Shown piece after piece: positions 1 through 11,500 of a stretch of 64,000 nt of DNA; the stretch's first letter is position 1, and each line of letters begins with the position of its first letter. The stretch is from Isoperla grammatica. Lineage: Eukaryota; Arthropoda; Insecta; Plecoptera; Perlodidae. The notes under the pieces are model-generated. The model saw only the letters and a program-made list of their open reading frames with translations, did no database searches and was not told where the DNA came from. The stretch spans positions 2,926,122 through 2,990,121 of the forward strand of contig OX246743.1 in NCBI GenBank assembly GCA_945910005.1, written 5' to 3'. The position numbers and the translations under genes were made by a program.

Positions 1-688
1 TGTTGGTGTAGATAGAGCAGTGGTTATGATCCTATCTTTGTCTAGTTCCCCTCTAGTGCCATCCAGTCAGTGTGGACAGGAGTAGACTTAGTGCAGACAG
101 AATGTTCGTTTACCTCACCTCGTTGTTGGTGTAGATAGAGCAGTGGTTATGATCCTATCTTTGTCTAGTTCCCCTCTAGTGCCATCCAGTCAGTGTGGAC
201 AGGAGTAGACTTAGTGCAGACAGAGTGTTCGTTTACCTCACCTCGTTGTTGGTGTAGATAGAGCAGTGGTTATGATCCTATCTTTGTCTAGTTCCCCTCT
301 AGTGCCATCCAGTCAGTGTGGACAGGAGTAGACTTAGTGCAGACAGAGTGTTCGTTTACTTCACCTCGTTGTTGGTGTAGATAGAGCAGTGGTTATGATC
401 CTATCTTTGTCTAGTTCCCCTCTAGTGCCATCCAGTCAGTGTGGACAGGAGTAGACTTAGTGCAGACAGAATGTTCGTTTACCTCACCTCGTTGTTGGTG
501 TAGATAGAGCAGTGGTTATGATCCTATCTTTGTCTAGTTCCCCTCTAGTGCCATCCAGTCAGTGTGGACAGGAGTAGACTTAGTGCAGACAGAGTGTTCG
601 TTTACTTCACCTCGTTGTTGGTGTAGATAGAGCAGTGGTTATGATCCTATCTTTGTCTAGTTCCCCTCTAGTGCTATCCACTCAGTGT
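1..688. repeat. 123-bp tandem satellite, about 5.6 copies, open at left edge
   Basis: A 123-bp unit beginning TGTTGGTGTAGATAGAGC restarts at 1, 124, 247, 370, 493 and 616. The copies are almost identical, with single-base differences such as C/T in the TTTAC(C/T)TCACC stretch. The last copy breaks off near 688 after acquiring substitutions. The array runs off the left edge, so its full size is unknown. No coding function is visible. Confidence 0.97.
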
Positions 689-886
689 ATTATGGTTATA
701 TTTCTAACGGGGATGAGACAATGGTATCAATTTAGACAATTTTAAAATCGACGATGAAATAAACTTGCAGTTAAAAAACAAAACAAATTTTAACCTACTA
801 TAATTATGATGACCAGATGTCCCGGTTTTACCGGGATTGTGCCGTTTTTTTACGGCTGTCCCAGTGTCCCGGAAAATAGTTGTCGA

Positions 887-940
887 GACCAAGGTCCACT
901 AAATCACCTGGCGCTACTAGCAATCTAGTGGACCTTGGTC
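887..940. repeat. short inverted repeat (hairpin)
   Basis: A perfect 15-bp inverted repeat: GACCAAGGTCCACTA at 887-901 and its complement at 926-940, around a 24-nt loop. It may be a remnant of an inverted-repeat element. The preceding stretch (about 815-870), rich in CCCGG and TTTTTT, is not identified. Confidence 0.7.
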
Positions 941-1839
941 GAGACGTCAAAATGTCTCGGTTTTCAGAATTCAACCAATCATTTAATTTTTCCTTTAATT
1001 AATATTAATTGTATACGTTTTCAAAATGAAAGTTGATAGCACTAATAACAAAGAAGAAATCCAACTCGGCAAGTAAGGTAAGGTAAGTAAGGTAAATTAG
1101 TAAGGTAAGGCAAGTAAGGTTAAGTAAGTAAGGATGATTTCATTTGTGTAAGTTTACTAAGCTTATTATATTATTATACAAAATAAAAAACGTAACTGTA
1201 TTATTAAATTCTAAAAAAAAACGCCCTAATAAAAAGTTTTCTTACAGGTTTTTGTAATTAGTAATTTAGTACCTTTCTTACTCAGATATCTTGAGGTTAA
1301 AAATATCTCGAAAATGTTTCACCTCCGGCGGATTTCACAGCATCTTTCTTCTCAGTCGTATTGAACACTTTGAGAATAGTTCTCCAGATATGCTTTTCCA
1401 ATCTAAATTCCGGTGCACACTTCGTTAACGTTATTAGAGCTGAATGTTCTTTCAGTCCGAAAATAAATTAAAAACATTCATTGTTATCTTATTGCCAATT
1501 TATTTAACTGCTGTTTTAATGGCACAATTTGTAGTTACTTCTATTGCCATTCATTTGAAACACCCCATCAAATGGGCGATAAAATCGCTAGAGACAAAAT
1601 GAAAACTTTATTGTCTAAAGTGTGTTTAGCGCTTTATTGTTATTCAGAAAATTAAAATGAGTAATACCCTTCCCCTTCCACTAGCTAACTCTCAGATCCC
1701 CTCCTCCCTCCCCCGCCAGCACAATCACACAAACATCGTAGAAGCAGCTGAACTTTACAGACTTTGTAGTAACATACTTGCATGGTATGATTATTTATTA
1801 ATATGCTTGTAATTTAAGGCTAAAATTAATATTAGCTAC
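941..1839. other. AT-rich unassigned DNA with a GTAAG-rich simple repeat
   Basis: I see no gene. Positions 1075-1135 hold an irregular simple repeat of GGTAA/GTAAG motifs. The rest is AT-rich single-copy-looking DNA. Confidence 0.5.
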
Positions 1840-1840
1840 G

Positions 1841-1842
<2 letters not shown>

Positions 1843-1884
<42 letters not shown>

Positions 1885-2102
1885 TACTTAATATTAATGT
1901 AATAAAAATAATAATATAACTACGATTTATATATATATATATTTTTTTTTTTTTTTTATTTATTCTTAACGTTTCAACGACTTTAGCGTCGTCCTTTTCA
2001 AGACATAAATAATAAATAAACTTTGGATTGGTTTTACCGAAAAATGTGTTCTTACTTAACATTTTGCAACCAACAAAATCAAAGAAATCGTATATATATA
2101 TA
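1843..2102 (-). mobile_element. Penelope-like 3' end fragment within a (TA)n tract
   Basis: TA-repeat tracts at 1846-1877, 1928-1941 and 2092-2101 bracket a short unit. Read on the minus strand it contains CTTGAAAAGGACGACGC, a short loop, GTCGT and then TGAAACGTT, followed by an A-rich tail (T-run at 1942-1957 on the plus strand). A hairpin followed by GAAACGT and an A-rich tail resembles the terminal repeats of Penelope-like retroelements, which often sit in microsatellites. The family assignment is inference. No reverse transcriptase or GIY-YIG domain is present. Confidence 0.4.
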
Positions 2103-2911
2103 GGCTTCATTCTCACCTGTAAATTTAGTGAATGACTATTGCTGGTGCTGTGAGTATCTTGGTGATATTTTTTATTACTTCTAACTAACTAGATAAACCA
2201 AAAACGACCAAAAAATAAGTGAAACGATTACAATGTGTGCAACTAATTGATAGAGACCCACGTGATGAAAGTGGGGATATTTTTTTCCGAATTCCGTTTC
2301 AAAAATCGACGATTTCGGTGTTTAGCGGTGTAATTATTTTCAGCTCTGTAGAGTGATACAATGAACGATACAATGTACGAACTACCGCGCTAGGCCTACT
2401 ACACACGTTCGCGCTAAGTAAAACGTGTTGGCGACATAAATATTCATATCCCCCTTATGGAAAATTGGTCCAAAATTTATTTCATTTCAAACGAAATGTA
2501 TTAATTTTAAGAATACACAATTTTGTACAAGTTTCGGCAAAATGTTCACTGTTAAATGGGAACTCAGACTCCAGTTTGGCGAGATATCTTAGTTATTTTA
2601 AAACAGGAGATTTCACTATTTGCGATGTTATAAAGCCAATTTCGGCAATTTCGCATTTTCAATGTAATATTTTTGAACTCCTCTCGCTATTAAACGTCGA
2701 CATTTTACCAAATTTCGTGATGTGCACAACAATCTTATGATTTCGCGATCGCGATTTTTACGGAGATCTACTAATAAATCCAGCTTTTAATTCTTACCGC
2801 ATCGGTTCAACTATTCTCTGCACTTATTCAATTACCATTTAGCTCAAGTCTAATTCACGAATCACTAGGCAAATATATAGAAAAGACATCAGAAATAACG
2901 GATCAGTAACC
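2103..2911. other. unassigned AT-rich DNA
   Basis: I see no convincing gene. The 91-codon open frame at 2465-2740 (+) resembles nothing I recognise and lacks other support. Confidence 0.4.
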
Positions 2912-2924
2912 ATATCAGATTAAC

Positions 2925-3198
2925 CGATAGAGGTGGCTCGGCGGTAAGACGCGGGACTCTAATTCGGGAGGTAGCCGGTTCGATTCCGGCCACCGGCAGT
3001 CCTGACTGAAGGTTATTTCCGAGGTTTTCCTCAGTCGTAAAGGCGAATGCTGGGACTTAGTCCTACTAACAGCCCTCGGACATTCCGCCCCAGCTATCCA
3101 AACACCCTTATAACCTAGTTAGTCACCTGAAGAGGGGCACATCAGGTAAAGCTGGTGTGCACCCTACAACGGGTATTCCTACGAAAAATTATTAAATT
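2925..3198 (+). mobile_element. tRNA-derived SINE, family A (complete copy)
   Basis: The head is tRNA-like: a box A match TGGCTCGGCGG near 2933 and a box B match GGTTCGATTCC near 2980. A non-tRNA body follows, containing GTCGTAAAGGCGAATGCTGG, then the 3' end CGGGTATTCCTACGAAAAATT. The insertion is flanked by a perfect 13-bp direct repeat, ATATCAGATTAAC, at 2912-2924 and 3199-3211, as expected for LINE-mediated retrotransposition. Related copies lie at 17310, 34271 (minus), 46298 and 47150 (minus). No protein is encoded; mobilisation would depend on an unidentified LINE. Confidence 0.93.
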
Positions 3199-3211
3199 AT
3201 ATCAGATTAAC

Positions 3212-3965
3212 AAAATTAGCTCAAAAGAGTTTTTTAGCGTAAATATCCGTGGCTGCACCTTAATGTAGTTATCTCGCATACCACACAGTTCTTCTGTCGG
3301 ATAGCGCTAGTGAGACAAAAACACTTTATTTCTCCCGGTTCTAATGCTGGAAGTCCCCCCCCCCTCGACGCTAATGGTGTGTTAGTAAACGAAGCTAGTC
3401 TGGCAGAGGTTCAAGGAAGGGTTCTTCTTATTCAGAGTTAATCAAACGACGCAAAGTTTATATGTAACAGTTCCTAGATATTCTAGTGATAAAATACTCC
3501 AGTTTAAGAGTGAAACAATTTCCATGCTATATTGTATCTGTCGTGCACTCATTACGAATACAAACTTGTTACTAAATTGCTCCCATTGCTCTCATTAATT
3601 CATCACATCTATGGAAATGCCGCGACTGTAATTGATTCAAACATTGTAGAATACATTACTTGCATTTCATAAATCTGCCAGGATGTGATGAATTGGCGCA
3701 AAGGTTGTTTACCAAATAGAGAATTATTACGCTGATGTAGGGTTGGGGAGAGGGGATGGGGGGGGGGGGGGAGTGGGTGTAATTTTACGATAATCGGAGG
3801 GCAGTTTGGTTTTATTTTTCTTGGTAACGTTCCAGGATAGTTTCTGTGAATGGCGCAACTTTTAACGGGACATATTTATAAAGATGCTAAAGTTCAAAGT
3901 GCAGAAGTGACAATCGTGGTGAATTGTGGCATAAAGGTCAAATGTTAGCAATGAAAACTATGCCA
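3212..3965. other. unassigned DNA with poly-C and poly-G tracts
   Basis: A run of C lies near 3354-3365 and a G-run near 3759-3771. No gene is visible. Confidence 0.5.
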
Positions 3966-3972
3966 CATGTAT

Positions 3973-4102
3973 ATCCCAATCACACATCCGCCATATTCCA
4001 CACATATCCCAGTCACACATCCGCCATATTCCACACATATCCCAGTCACATATCCGCAATATTCCACACATATCCCAATCATGCCCCCCCCCCCCCCCCC
4101 CC
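3973..4102. repeat. 33-bp tandem repeat (3.3 copies) ending in a poly-C tract
   Basis: The 33-bp unit ATCCCAATCACACATCCGCC... restarts at 3973, 4006, 4039 and 4072, and the last copy runs into 19 consecutive C at 4084-4102. Because 33 is divisible by 3 the array is open in several frames, giving short spurious ORFs on both strands. Confidence 0.9.
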
Positions 4103-4560
4103 AATACTCAACTATAAAGCTTGAACCCCACTCAACTATCACTCCTTGTAATATAAGTTATAACGCGTGCACTACTTGGCATATTTCATTTCACATTAAA
4201 CTCATATTAGCTCTTTCTAATACTTCCTGATTTCTAACTCTTTCTTCTATTCATTTCTTCTCTCTTATCTTCAATACTGTACCTGCTGATTTAATATTTA
4301 CATGTTTACAAGTTGTCTGTAATATTATTTAAGAATGAGTGTTGTTTCTCATATTAGCATAAAACAATGCATTACGCATACCCTCATTATATCTTCAAAA
4401 ATGTCTTATGCTATGATAATGTACGTTCGATTAATTGTAATTACATTTAAAATTAATCCCTCTCCACTATTATTAAGAATGTTTGGAGAGTTGTTCTAAT
4501 GTGTCACCAACATCTGAAGTCGAGACTTCATGTATCTTATTTTCTGTTTGTCTCTCCTTA

Positions 4561-4680
4561 CATTAGATTTACATTAGATTTAGAGGTAAGATGGAAGAGC
4601 GAACTATGTTCGAATCTCGCCTATTTGTAAATGAGTTGTAATTGCTTTTTTACAAATAAAGATGATATTATTATTATTAT
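4561..4680 (+). mobile_element. SINE-like fragment with (ATT)n tail
   Basis: A box-B-like GTTCGAATCTC near 4609 is followed by TTTGTAAATGAGTTGTAATT, TTTACAAATAAAGATGATA and an (TTA)n tail ending near 4680. This is the usual shape of a tRNA-derived SINE or a LINE 3' end. Only about 120 bp remain and the 5' half of the tRNA-like head is not clear. Confidence 0.5.
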
Positions 4681-5414
4681 AACGAGTTTTCGTATTCATC
4701 GCCAAACCCTCTTTTGATTTCCTCTGTTGCATGAACTAACATAAATAACTGTGTGCTTCTTGTATTTTGTTATATACATGATACAGGGTGCTAGTTGACG
4801 GCTTGGCAGAGGGGGGGATGTCCAAGTATAGTGTCTGCGTGGGTAGTAGGGGGTCTGGGGCGAGGCCCCAGCTGCAGGAGGCAACATTTTTTTTAGGGAT
4901 AATATTGCCCTCGAGATGGCCTTAGAAGCGATCTGAGTGTACATTGTCCAATATATGTGTAAATTTACCAATTATTTATTAACGGTACGATACAAAGTCA
5001 CTTGATATGAGATGGGTATCCAGAGGTGGGGATTAAAGCATCCCTGGCAGGGATACCTTTCAGTAAAACAGAGCCAGGGATGAAATTACGAGAGGGGGGA
5101 AATCCCCCCATCCACCCTGTCAATTCGCACCCTGCCTTGATATGTTTCTGAATTTAGTTTACATAATGTGCTGCAGATAGCTGTAATGTTATTGCATAGT
5201 TATTGTTAATACTCAATAGTCATATAAACCTAAAGCAATACCGTGATATATAGGGAAAATGATTTTTATAATAGTACAAAGAGCAACTAGGCAAAATAAT
5301 TACAAAACATGCAACAAATAACTAATCACATATTGATAATAAAATAATGTGTTTTGATATAATTGCAGTAGTTGCCGTTTCCTCCAGTGCCGCTTAAGTG
5401 CCGCCCTCCATGAG

Positions 5415-5417
<3 letters not shown>
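4681..5417. other. unassigned DNA, possible old repeat remnants
   Basis: Two G/C-run-rich patches (about 4790-4890 and 5090-5120) look like decayed dispersed repeats. I cannot assign them, and no gene is visible. Confidence 0.35.

Positions 5418-5418
<1 letters not shown>

Positions 5419-5449
<31 letters not shown>
5419..5449. repeat. (CAGA)n microsatellite
   Basis: About eight copies of the tetranucleotide. The same motif is hugely expanded at 7230-7608. Confidence 0.95.
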
Positions 5450-7229
5450 GGACGAGCTAACCGACACAAAATATCGTCGGCCGTTTGTTCCAATTGATTG
5501 TGCTAAGAGTTTCTAGTCAGTTCGAAAACCGAGCGGCCTGAACGAACCAATCGGCAAATAGAACCAATAAAGTGTGTAAAACGCCCCCCCCCCCCCCCTC
5601 TTAAAGCTAATGTATAGACAGCGGGGTCTCTGTTCGACACCCCCACACTAGATCGAGGCGTCACTCCCATCTGCCCTCAGTAAACATGCGCACACCTACT
5701 CGACTTCAATAACAGGGAGCTTGCAATAACGTCATTTCCGGTATCGCACGGTAGCCATACAGAGGTACTCTGTAAACATTTTTGTTTACGTTCTTCCGAC
5801 ACTTCATTGTTGCAATATTGCAGATGTCCTTTGACTGACACTTCAACTGTTTTCAAACAAAGGTTCCGTATTATGACTGAAAACAAAATAAGAACGCGTA
5901 AACTGTTTGAAGACAATCATTTCCATGTGTTATCATTTTCTTGAACTTTTACCTACACGCATCAATCAATATGGCTTGAAACTGTGATATTTCCTGGAAA
6001 ACCAATGTGTCTTCTATTGACAGAACAAATGTAAACAAGCAATATGTACCTCATAATGGCCGCCACGTGACGTCTATTGAAAGTATAGCTCGCAATATCT
6101 AACCGATGTTGACGGTATTTTAATGATGTGTTCAGAACGCTTCATGATATTGAAATAGTGATTCATACGCGGAATTTGCTTTTGTACTATCTAAACAATG
6201 ATTATAAAAGTAAAAAATATTGTAATTTCTACGGTTTTATTTCTGTAATTAATTCAATGACTCAAAGTTAATTTATTATTGAAATGACAATTACATTATT
6301 CGTTGTTTTGCTAATACAGACATTAATTGCACGTAAGAATAACCTTGTCAATATCCTGAACGGTTCTCAAGATATTTAAATCCGTTAGCATAGGAAGGTA
6401 GGACCCTGTCTGTACCATAAACCTTATAATACACAGAGCATCGTTAAACCAAGGAAATTGTGTTATTTATTGCAGCTGCTGACTCTGTTCAATCCAATAC
6501 TGTTTTATTATAGACGTAACGAAACACAAGAGTTATGTTTCGTCGTAAATGTGCGGAGAATAAAGATATTCGTCGTACTTGAGGTCTGAACATAACTCAC
6601 TCCATCGTCTGCTACTCCGGAGCGCGGAAAATAAATAAACTTACTTTTTAATGCAACTATGTACATACAATATTTTCATGAGAAAACCAAACAATATTTT
6701 ACAAGTCCTCTGGGAAATTACATAAAATGATTATCGTCTTTTAAATAGGTCACAGTCTTCGTCTACGAGTTACTTGTGATCTGAGTAATATCTATGTTCT
6801 GCAAGTCCTTGAGATGTTCATGACGAAGAAACGCAAGTATGCATAATGATTTGAACCACGTTAGTTAGTTGCATGAGACGAGGCTTGAACCTCCACCCCA
6901 AACCAACACTAGGGGGCAACTCTGCATGCGGGCTTATATAAGAGTTTTTAAGATTTAGGGCGGAATACACAGTCGAATTAAGTATGTTATTTGTTTATGG
7001 TTGCTATAGAGTTGGTTCTTATGGAAAGTAGCATATAATAAAGCAAATCCGTAGCAACAAATTCTGAACTTAAATTGACACTTGACTCTGCATACGGCCC
7101 TTAAAGCTGCATGTAACATACAAGGTAATAGGTATATACATCTTTTCTCAAGTAGGGTTTAAGCAAACATTATTATTAATTATGTACGTATCTATGCTTG
7201 ATGTCAAACAATCTTGTTGAGATTGCTTG
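5450..7229. other. unassigned DNA
   Basis: Apart from a C-run at 5583-5598 I see nothing I can name. The 79-codon ORF at 5677-5916 (minus) has no recognisable domain. Confidence 0.4.
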
Positions 7230-7608
<379 letters not shown>

Positions 7609-8126
7609 TAAAGTGCCATGTTATTTCTGTTGCTCGTCATTAATATCGGATGAATGTTTCACCTCCAGCAACGTAAAATATGCTTTTGTTCCGAGTAAGA
7701 TCAACGCGGTATTACTTGACAACTCTCAGTAAGAAGATATTATTAAAAGCACGAACAATATCAACAGTCTTGTAATGTAAGTCAGAAGAAGCTTTATTAT
7801 TTCACAAGCAACGTTTTAGATCTCCATACTATTATTATTATTAACTTGGGCCGAGTCTTTGGAACCGACAATCAAAAAACAGAAATATTCAGTATTCGAC
7901 TACTAAACCACGTCTTCAATATCGGAGCGTCTCCAAACTTCCCTAATGAGCTCTTTAGCCCGCGCGCAAGTCAGCGTTTTGATGGGATTATTTGTGTTAA
8001 TACCGCTTCATACATAAAACATTTACCTCGTTATTGTCTGAGATCCCGTCTGACTCCGGAAACCAAACATTCATTTCACTAACTGTTTCGCTTTCAATTC
8101 TTCCCTTCAAGCCAAAAGCGAGCGAC

Positions 8127-8128
<2 letters not shown>
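7609..8128. other. unassigned DNA
   Basis: No gene or repeat recognised. Confidence 0.35.

Positions 8129-8187
<59 letters not shown>
8129..8187. repeat. (GA)n microsatellite
   Basis: About 59 bp of pure GA dinucleotide. Confidence 0.97.
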
Positions 8188-8190
<3 letters not shown>

Positions 8191-8258
8191 GACTGAGATG
8201 TTTCGTTTTGCTGTTGTTATTTATATGTTTCAAAATAAGACAAAATGCTGTATTTTAA

Positions 8259-8428
8259 AACCATGGTCATGAAAAAAATTGAAAAACACTAAGTGCTTAA
8301 ATTTTCGAGAGCGTCCACTCTCTTCCTCAGACGCGATGGCACCGAGAGGGCGAGGGGTCTGAGGAAGAGAGTGGACGCTCTCGAAATGTTCGCACTTGGT
8401 GAGTGAATTGTTCAAGACCGTGGTTACT
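8259..8428. mobile_element. hairpin (foldback) element
   Basis: A perfect 31-bp inner inverted repeat (8302-8332 with 8357-8387, arm ending TCTTCCTCAGAC) is extended by imperfect outer arms. The whole of about 170 bp folds from ACCATGGTC near 8261 to GACCGTGGT near 8424. This is a MITE-like structure without coding sequence. The target-site duplication is not clear. Confidence 0.7.
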
Positions 8429-8680
8429 ATTCGCGTGATGAGTTCTATTTGAATATTCTCCCGCTCTAAACGTCTTGGTTTCATCATAAAATGCTGTTCT
8501 TATCGCGTGAAAAAGGATGTATTTGTATAAATAAGAAAAGGTATGGTATTGATATTTGTATACAACATAAAGTGGCTAAAAAACAATATCCCTAGAACAT
8601 GATTTATAATTAACGAATTTCACCGAGATGTGACATGCATTTATTAGACAGGGAACAGTTTTCGTATGAATTAAACTTAA

Positions 8681-9329
8681 AGGGATAGTCAGGTGAAAAC
8701 CTAAAAAACTATCACTTGTATATGTCCACCCTCAAATATGAAAGACATGACTAAAAGATACCATACTTTAAAAGCAGGCGGTTAAGAAAATGAAAGAAAA
8801 CGCGATTTTTTGGCTTGTTGCTACCAAGTAGCACCGAGCAACTTTTCTCATGGTAATTCCCATATGCAAAAAATGTTGCCTCGAGATAGTAAAACCACCG
8901 CTAAAATAGGGGACTTCTCAAAAATCGATCAAAGTTTTAATGTGCATCGTTTCTCTACCGATAACATTGCTTCCAAGTACGAACGTGTACTTCTACAAAA
9001 TACCCTGCAATTATGTTTCTTGTGGCTTGATGTGTAGAAAAGTTGCAATCTGTTTTGAGCGGCACTGTCCGCAGTCGCCGAGTGTTGTGGCTGGTCTCGT
9101 ATAACACAATGAGTGCTCTGTCTGTCGGGAAGGCGCTAGCGAGCTCAGACCGATACAGCTGTACTACGCTTTAGAAGAAAAATGCAGCAGAGCTTGCGAA
9201 GTGATTAGCTTAATGTTCACTTTTTTTCTTGCATTGAAGCAACCTATATCAATTTTATTTTACACATAACTGAATTTCATGCACTTATGACTCATTGGTG
9301 ATTTTTCAGTTTCTCACCTGACTATCCCT
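8681..9329. mobile_element. TTAA-flanked non-autonomous DNA transposon (Kolobok/T2-like)
   Basis: The left end AGGGATAGTCAGGTGA (8681) is the inverted complement of the right end TCACCTGACTATCCCT (ending 9329). Each end is abutted by TTAA (8677-8680 and 9330-9333). TTAA duplication with AGGG... termini is the pattern of Kolobok T2-type MITEs; piggyBac also uses TTAA. The 649-bp element has no transposase; the 75-codon ORF inside it (8810-9037) is not recognisable. The TIRs match over about 17-20 bp. Confidence 0.8.
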
Positions 9330-9384
9330 TTAACAATACAAATATTTATATTTTATTTCTTTTTGACCATAGTGTTTTTATGTT

Positions 9385-9942
9385 AACGCGCGTTGCTGCC
9401 AAGTGCTTAGAGCATAACGCGCGTTGCTGCCAAGTGCTTAGAGCACAACGCGCGTTGCTGCCAAGTGCTTAGAGCACAACGCGCGTTGCTGCCAAGTGCT
9501 CAGAGCACAACGCGCGTTGCTGCCAAGTGCTAAGAGCACAACGCGCGTTGCTGCCAAGTGCTTAGAGCACAACGCGCGTTGCTGCCAAGTGCTTAGAGCA
9601 CAACGCGCGTTGCTGCCAAGTGCTCAGAGCACAGAGCGCGTTGCTGCCAAGTGCTCAGAGCACAACGCGCGTTGCTGCCAAGTGCTTAGAGCACAACGCG
9701 CGTTGCTGCCAAGTGCTTAGAGCACAACGCGCGTAGCTGCCAAGTGCTTAGAGCACAACGCGCGTTGCTGCCAAGTGCTCAGAGCACAACGCGCGTTGCT
9801 GCCAAGTGCTTAGAGCACAACGCGCGTTGCTGCCAAGTGCTTAGAGCACAACGCGCGTTGCTGCCAAGTGCTTAGAGCACAACGCGCGTTGCTGCCAAGT
9901 GCTCAGAGCACAGAGCGCGTTGCTGCCAAGTGCTTAGAGCAC
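9385..9942. repeat. 31-bp minisatellite, 18 copies
   Basis: The unit AACGCGCGTTGCTGCCAAGT plus GCTTAGAGCAC recurs every 31 bp from 9385. Variants include CTCAG for TTAG and a CAGAGCGCG variant that occurs twice. Thirty-one is not a multiple of 3, so the single ORF across it (9496-9720) cycles through frames. Confidence 0.97.
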
Positions 9943-11036
9943 ATCCCACACAGTTTCAAACATGTATTGTGCTGAACGTCTTCCATCGATTATATTTATT
10001 TATATTTTCCGCTTTCTTTCCTGAATGCACAAGGTGCTTTAACGAACGGAAGTCAACCATCATAACTGCCTCCATTTGTTCCAAACCGTCTGGCTTTCTC
10101 TGACAAAAACCACAGGAACAACGTCATATACCCCTACATAATGCTGGGGTGGAATATTATAAATGTTAATAATTCAACTCGTACTCTTCATATTAAACCT
10201 ATTTTTAAGAGAGTTAAATAAAGAGATTTATCCTTCAAGCACCTTTTCATAATCAGTCTGGGCACTTTCAACAACAGCGTCTTGTGGTCATATTATAACC
10301 CGAAATGTAAATATGTTATTGTTTTGTGTTTCAAGCTGTTGCCGTGTAATTGTATAATTGCTTTGAGCCGATCAACTAACTAGTCATTAAAAACATAAAC
10401 TCGTTTCCCAGTTCTTTGATAAAAACGAAATTATTATAATCTAATTATTATACGTAGAGCTCACTAATTTATTGATTGTACTAAGTAGCTAGGCTAGACT
10501 GTCAGCAGAAAGTTCTGCAACTTGCTCCTTGAAGTTCCTCTAAGATACACTATATGGATAGCTTACCAACTTAAAACTATTTTACATCACATTTCAGCAA
10601 ATGTTATATCACATTATATGAAGACATTTTGTCTCAGAATCTGTTTGACCACGACCATTTATTATATACATGAATCAATAAATTTACTAAATACCACCCT
10701 AGTCTCTGACAGTTGAGATGTACGCTTGGTGTTAAAAATAGCAGTCATTCACACAGGAAAAATTGAAAATTTACAATAAAAAATAAACTAAATGACATAA
10801 GCTATGAATTTATTTAATAACATGTATATTTTAGAACATCAACATCGAAGACGGAATGCAATGTTTTATTTTGTTTACTCTATTCACTCGTGATAAAGAT
10901 TTGCATTCTACATTTCCTACAGGCATTCGAAACGTCTAAATCCATTAGCTTATAATATAAAACACTTGTTGCAGTAGTGCGTTGAGTTCTTTAACATAAC
11001 TGTGCGTTACATAAAATATTGCATAAAACAAGAGCC
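9943..11036. other. unassigned DNA
   Basis: AT-rich. No gene, and no repeat recognised. Confidence 0.35.
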
Positions 11037-11500
11037 CAGGGGCCGGATTCACAAGAGGTCTTAACTTAGGACCGGTCCTAAGTCCTGCTGTACCGTATGT
11101 GCTATTATAAATCCATGATGGGCCTACTACACAGCCCAATTGATAGCTACTTTCGTGGAAATCAGAGTGAACTTAAAATATTGCAAGGTGGTGTTTTAAA
11201 GTTTAGTGTTTTGTTTTCTAATACCTCCACATTCTAAAAACAGAGAAATGTGTATGTCAAGGTAAGTAAACGATATTTATTTATGTTCACACTTCGAAGT
11301 CATAGACGTATTGCCACCATCTTTGAAGAAAGATAAGACCAACTCAGACAGGGTCTAAATTTTTGTCTCAAGTGTTTGTTATTTACTAAGTAGGGTTTCT
11401 TAGCAACGTCGAGTTGAGGCTATGTCCGTATCAGCCAATGGGGTAGTGGTCCTAAAGTTAGGCAAGGCCTAAGTTAAGACTTTTTGTGAATCCGGGCCCA
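11037..11500. mobile_element. 464-bp inverted-repeat DNA element (GGGCCGGATTCAC termini)
   Basis: The left end GGGGCCGGATTCACAAGAGG with TCTTAACTTAGGACC is matched by the right end, whose complement reads GGGCCCGGATTCACAAAAAG with TCTTAACTTAGG. TIRs of about 35 bp, short length and no ORF make this a MITE. Termini of this GGCCNGATTC type recur at 54886-55412. The target-site duplication is ambiguous because the flanks are GGGCCC-rich. Confidence 0.8.

Noticed and set aside
2925..3000. Functional tRNA gene
   Set aside because: Boxes A and B are present but the sequence continues into a SINE body with a target-site duplication, and other copies share that body.
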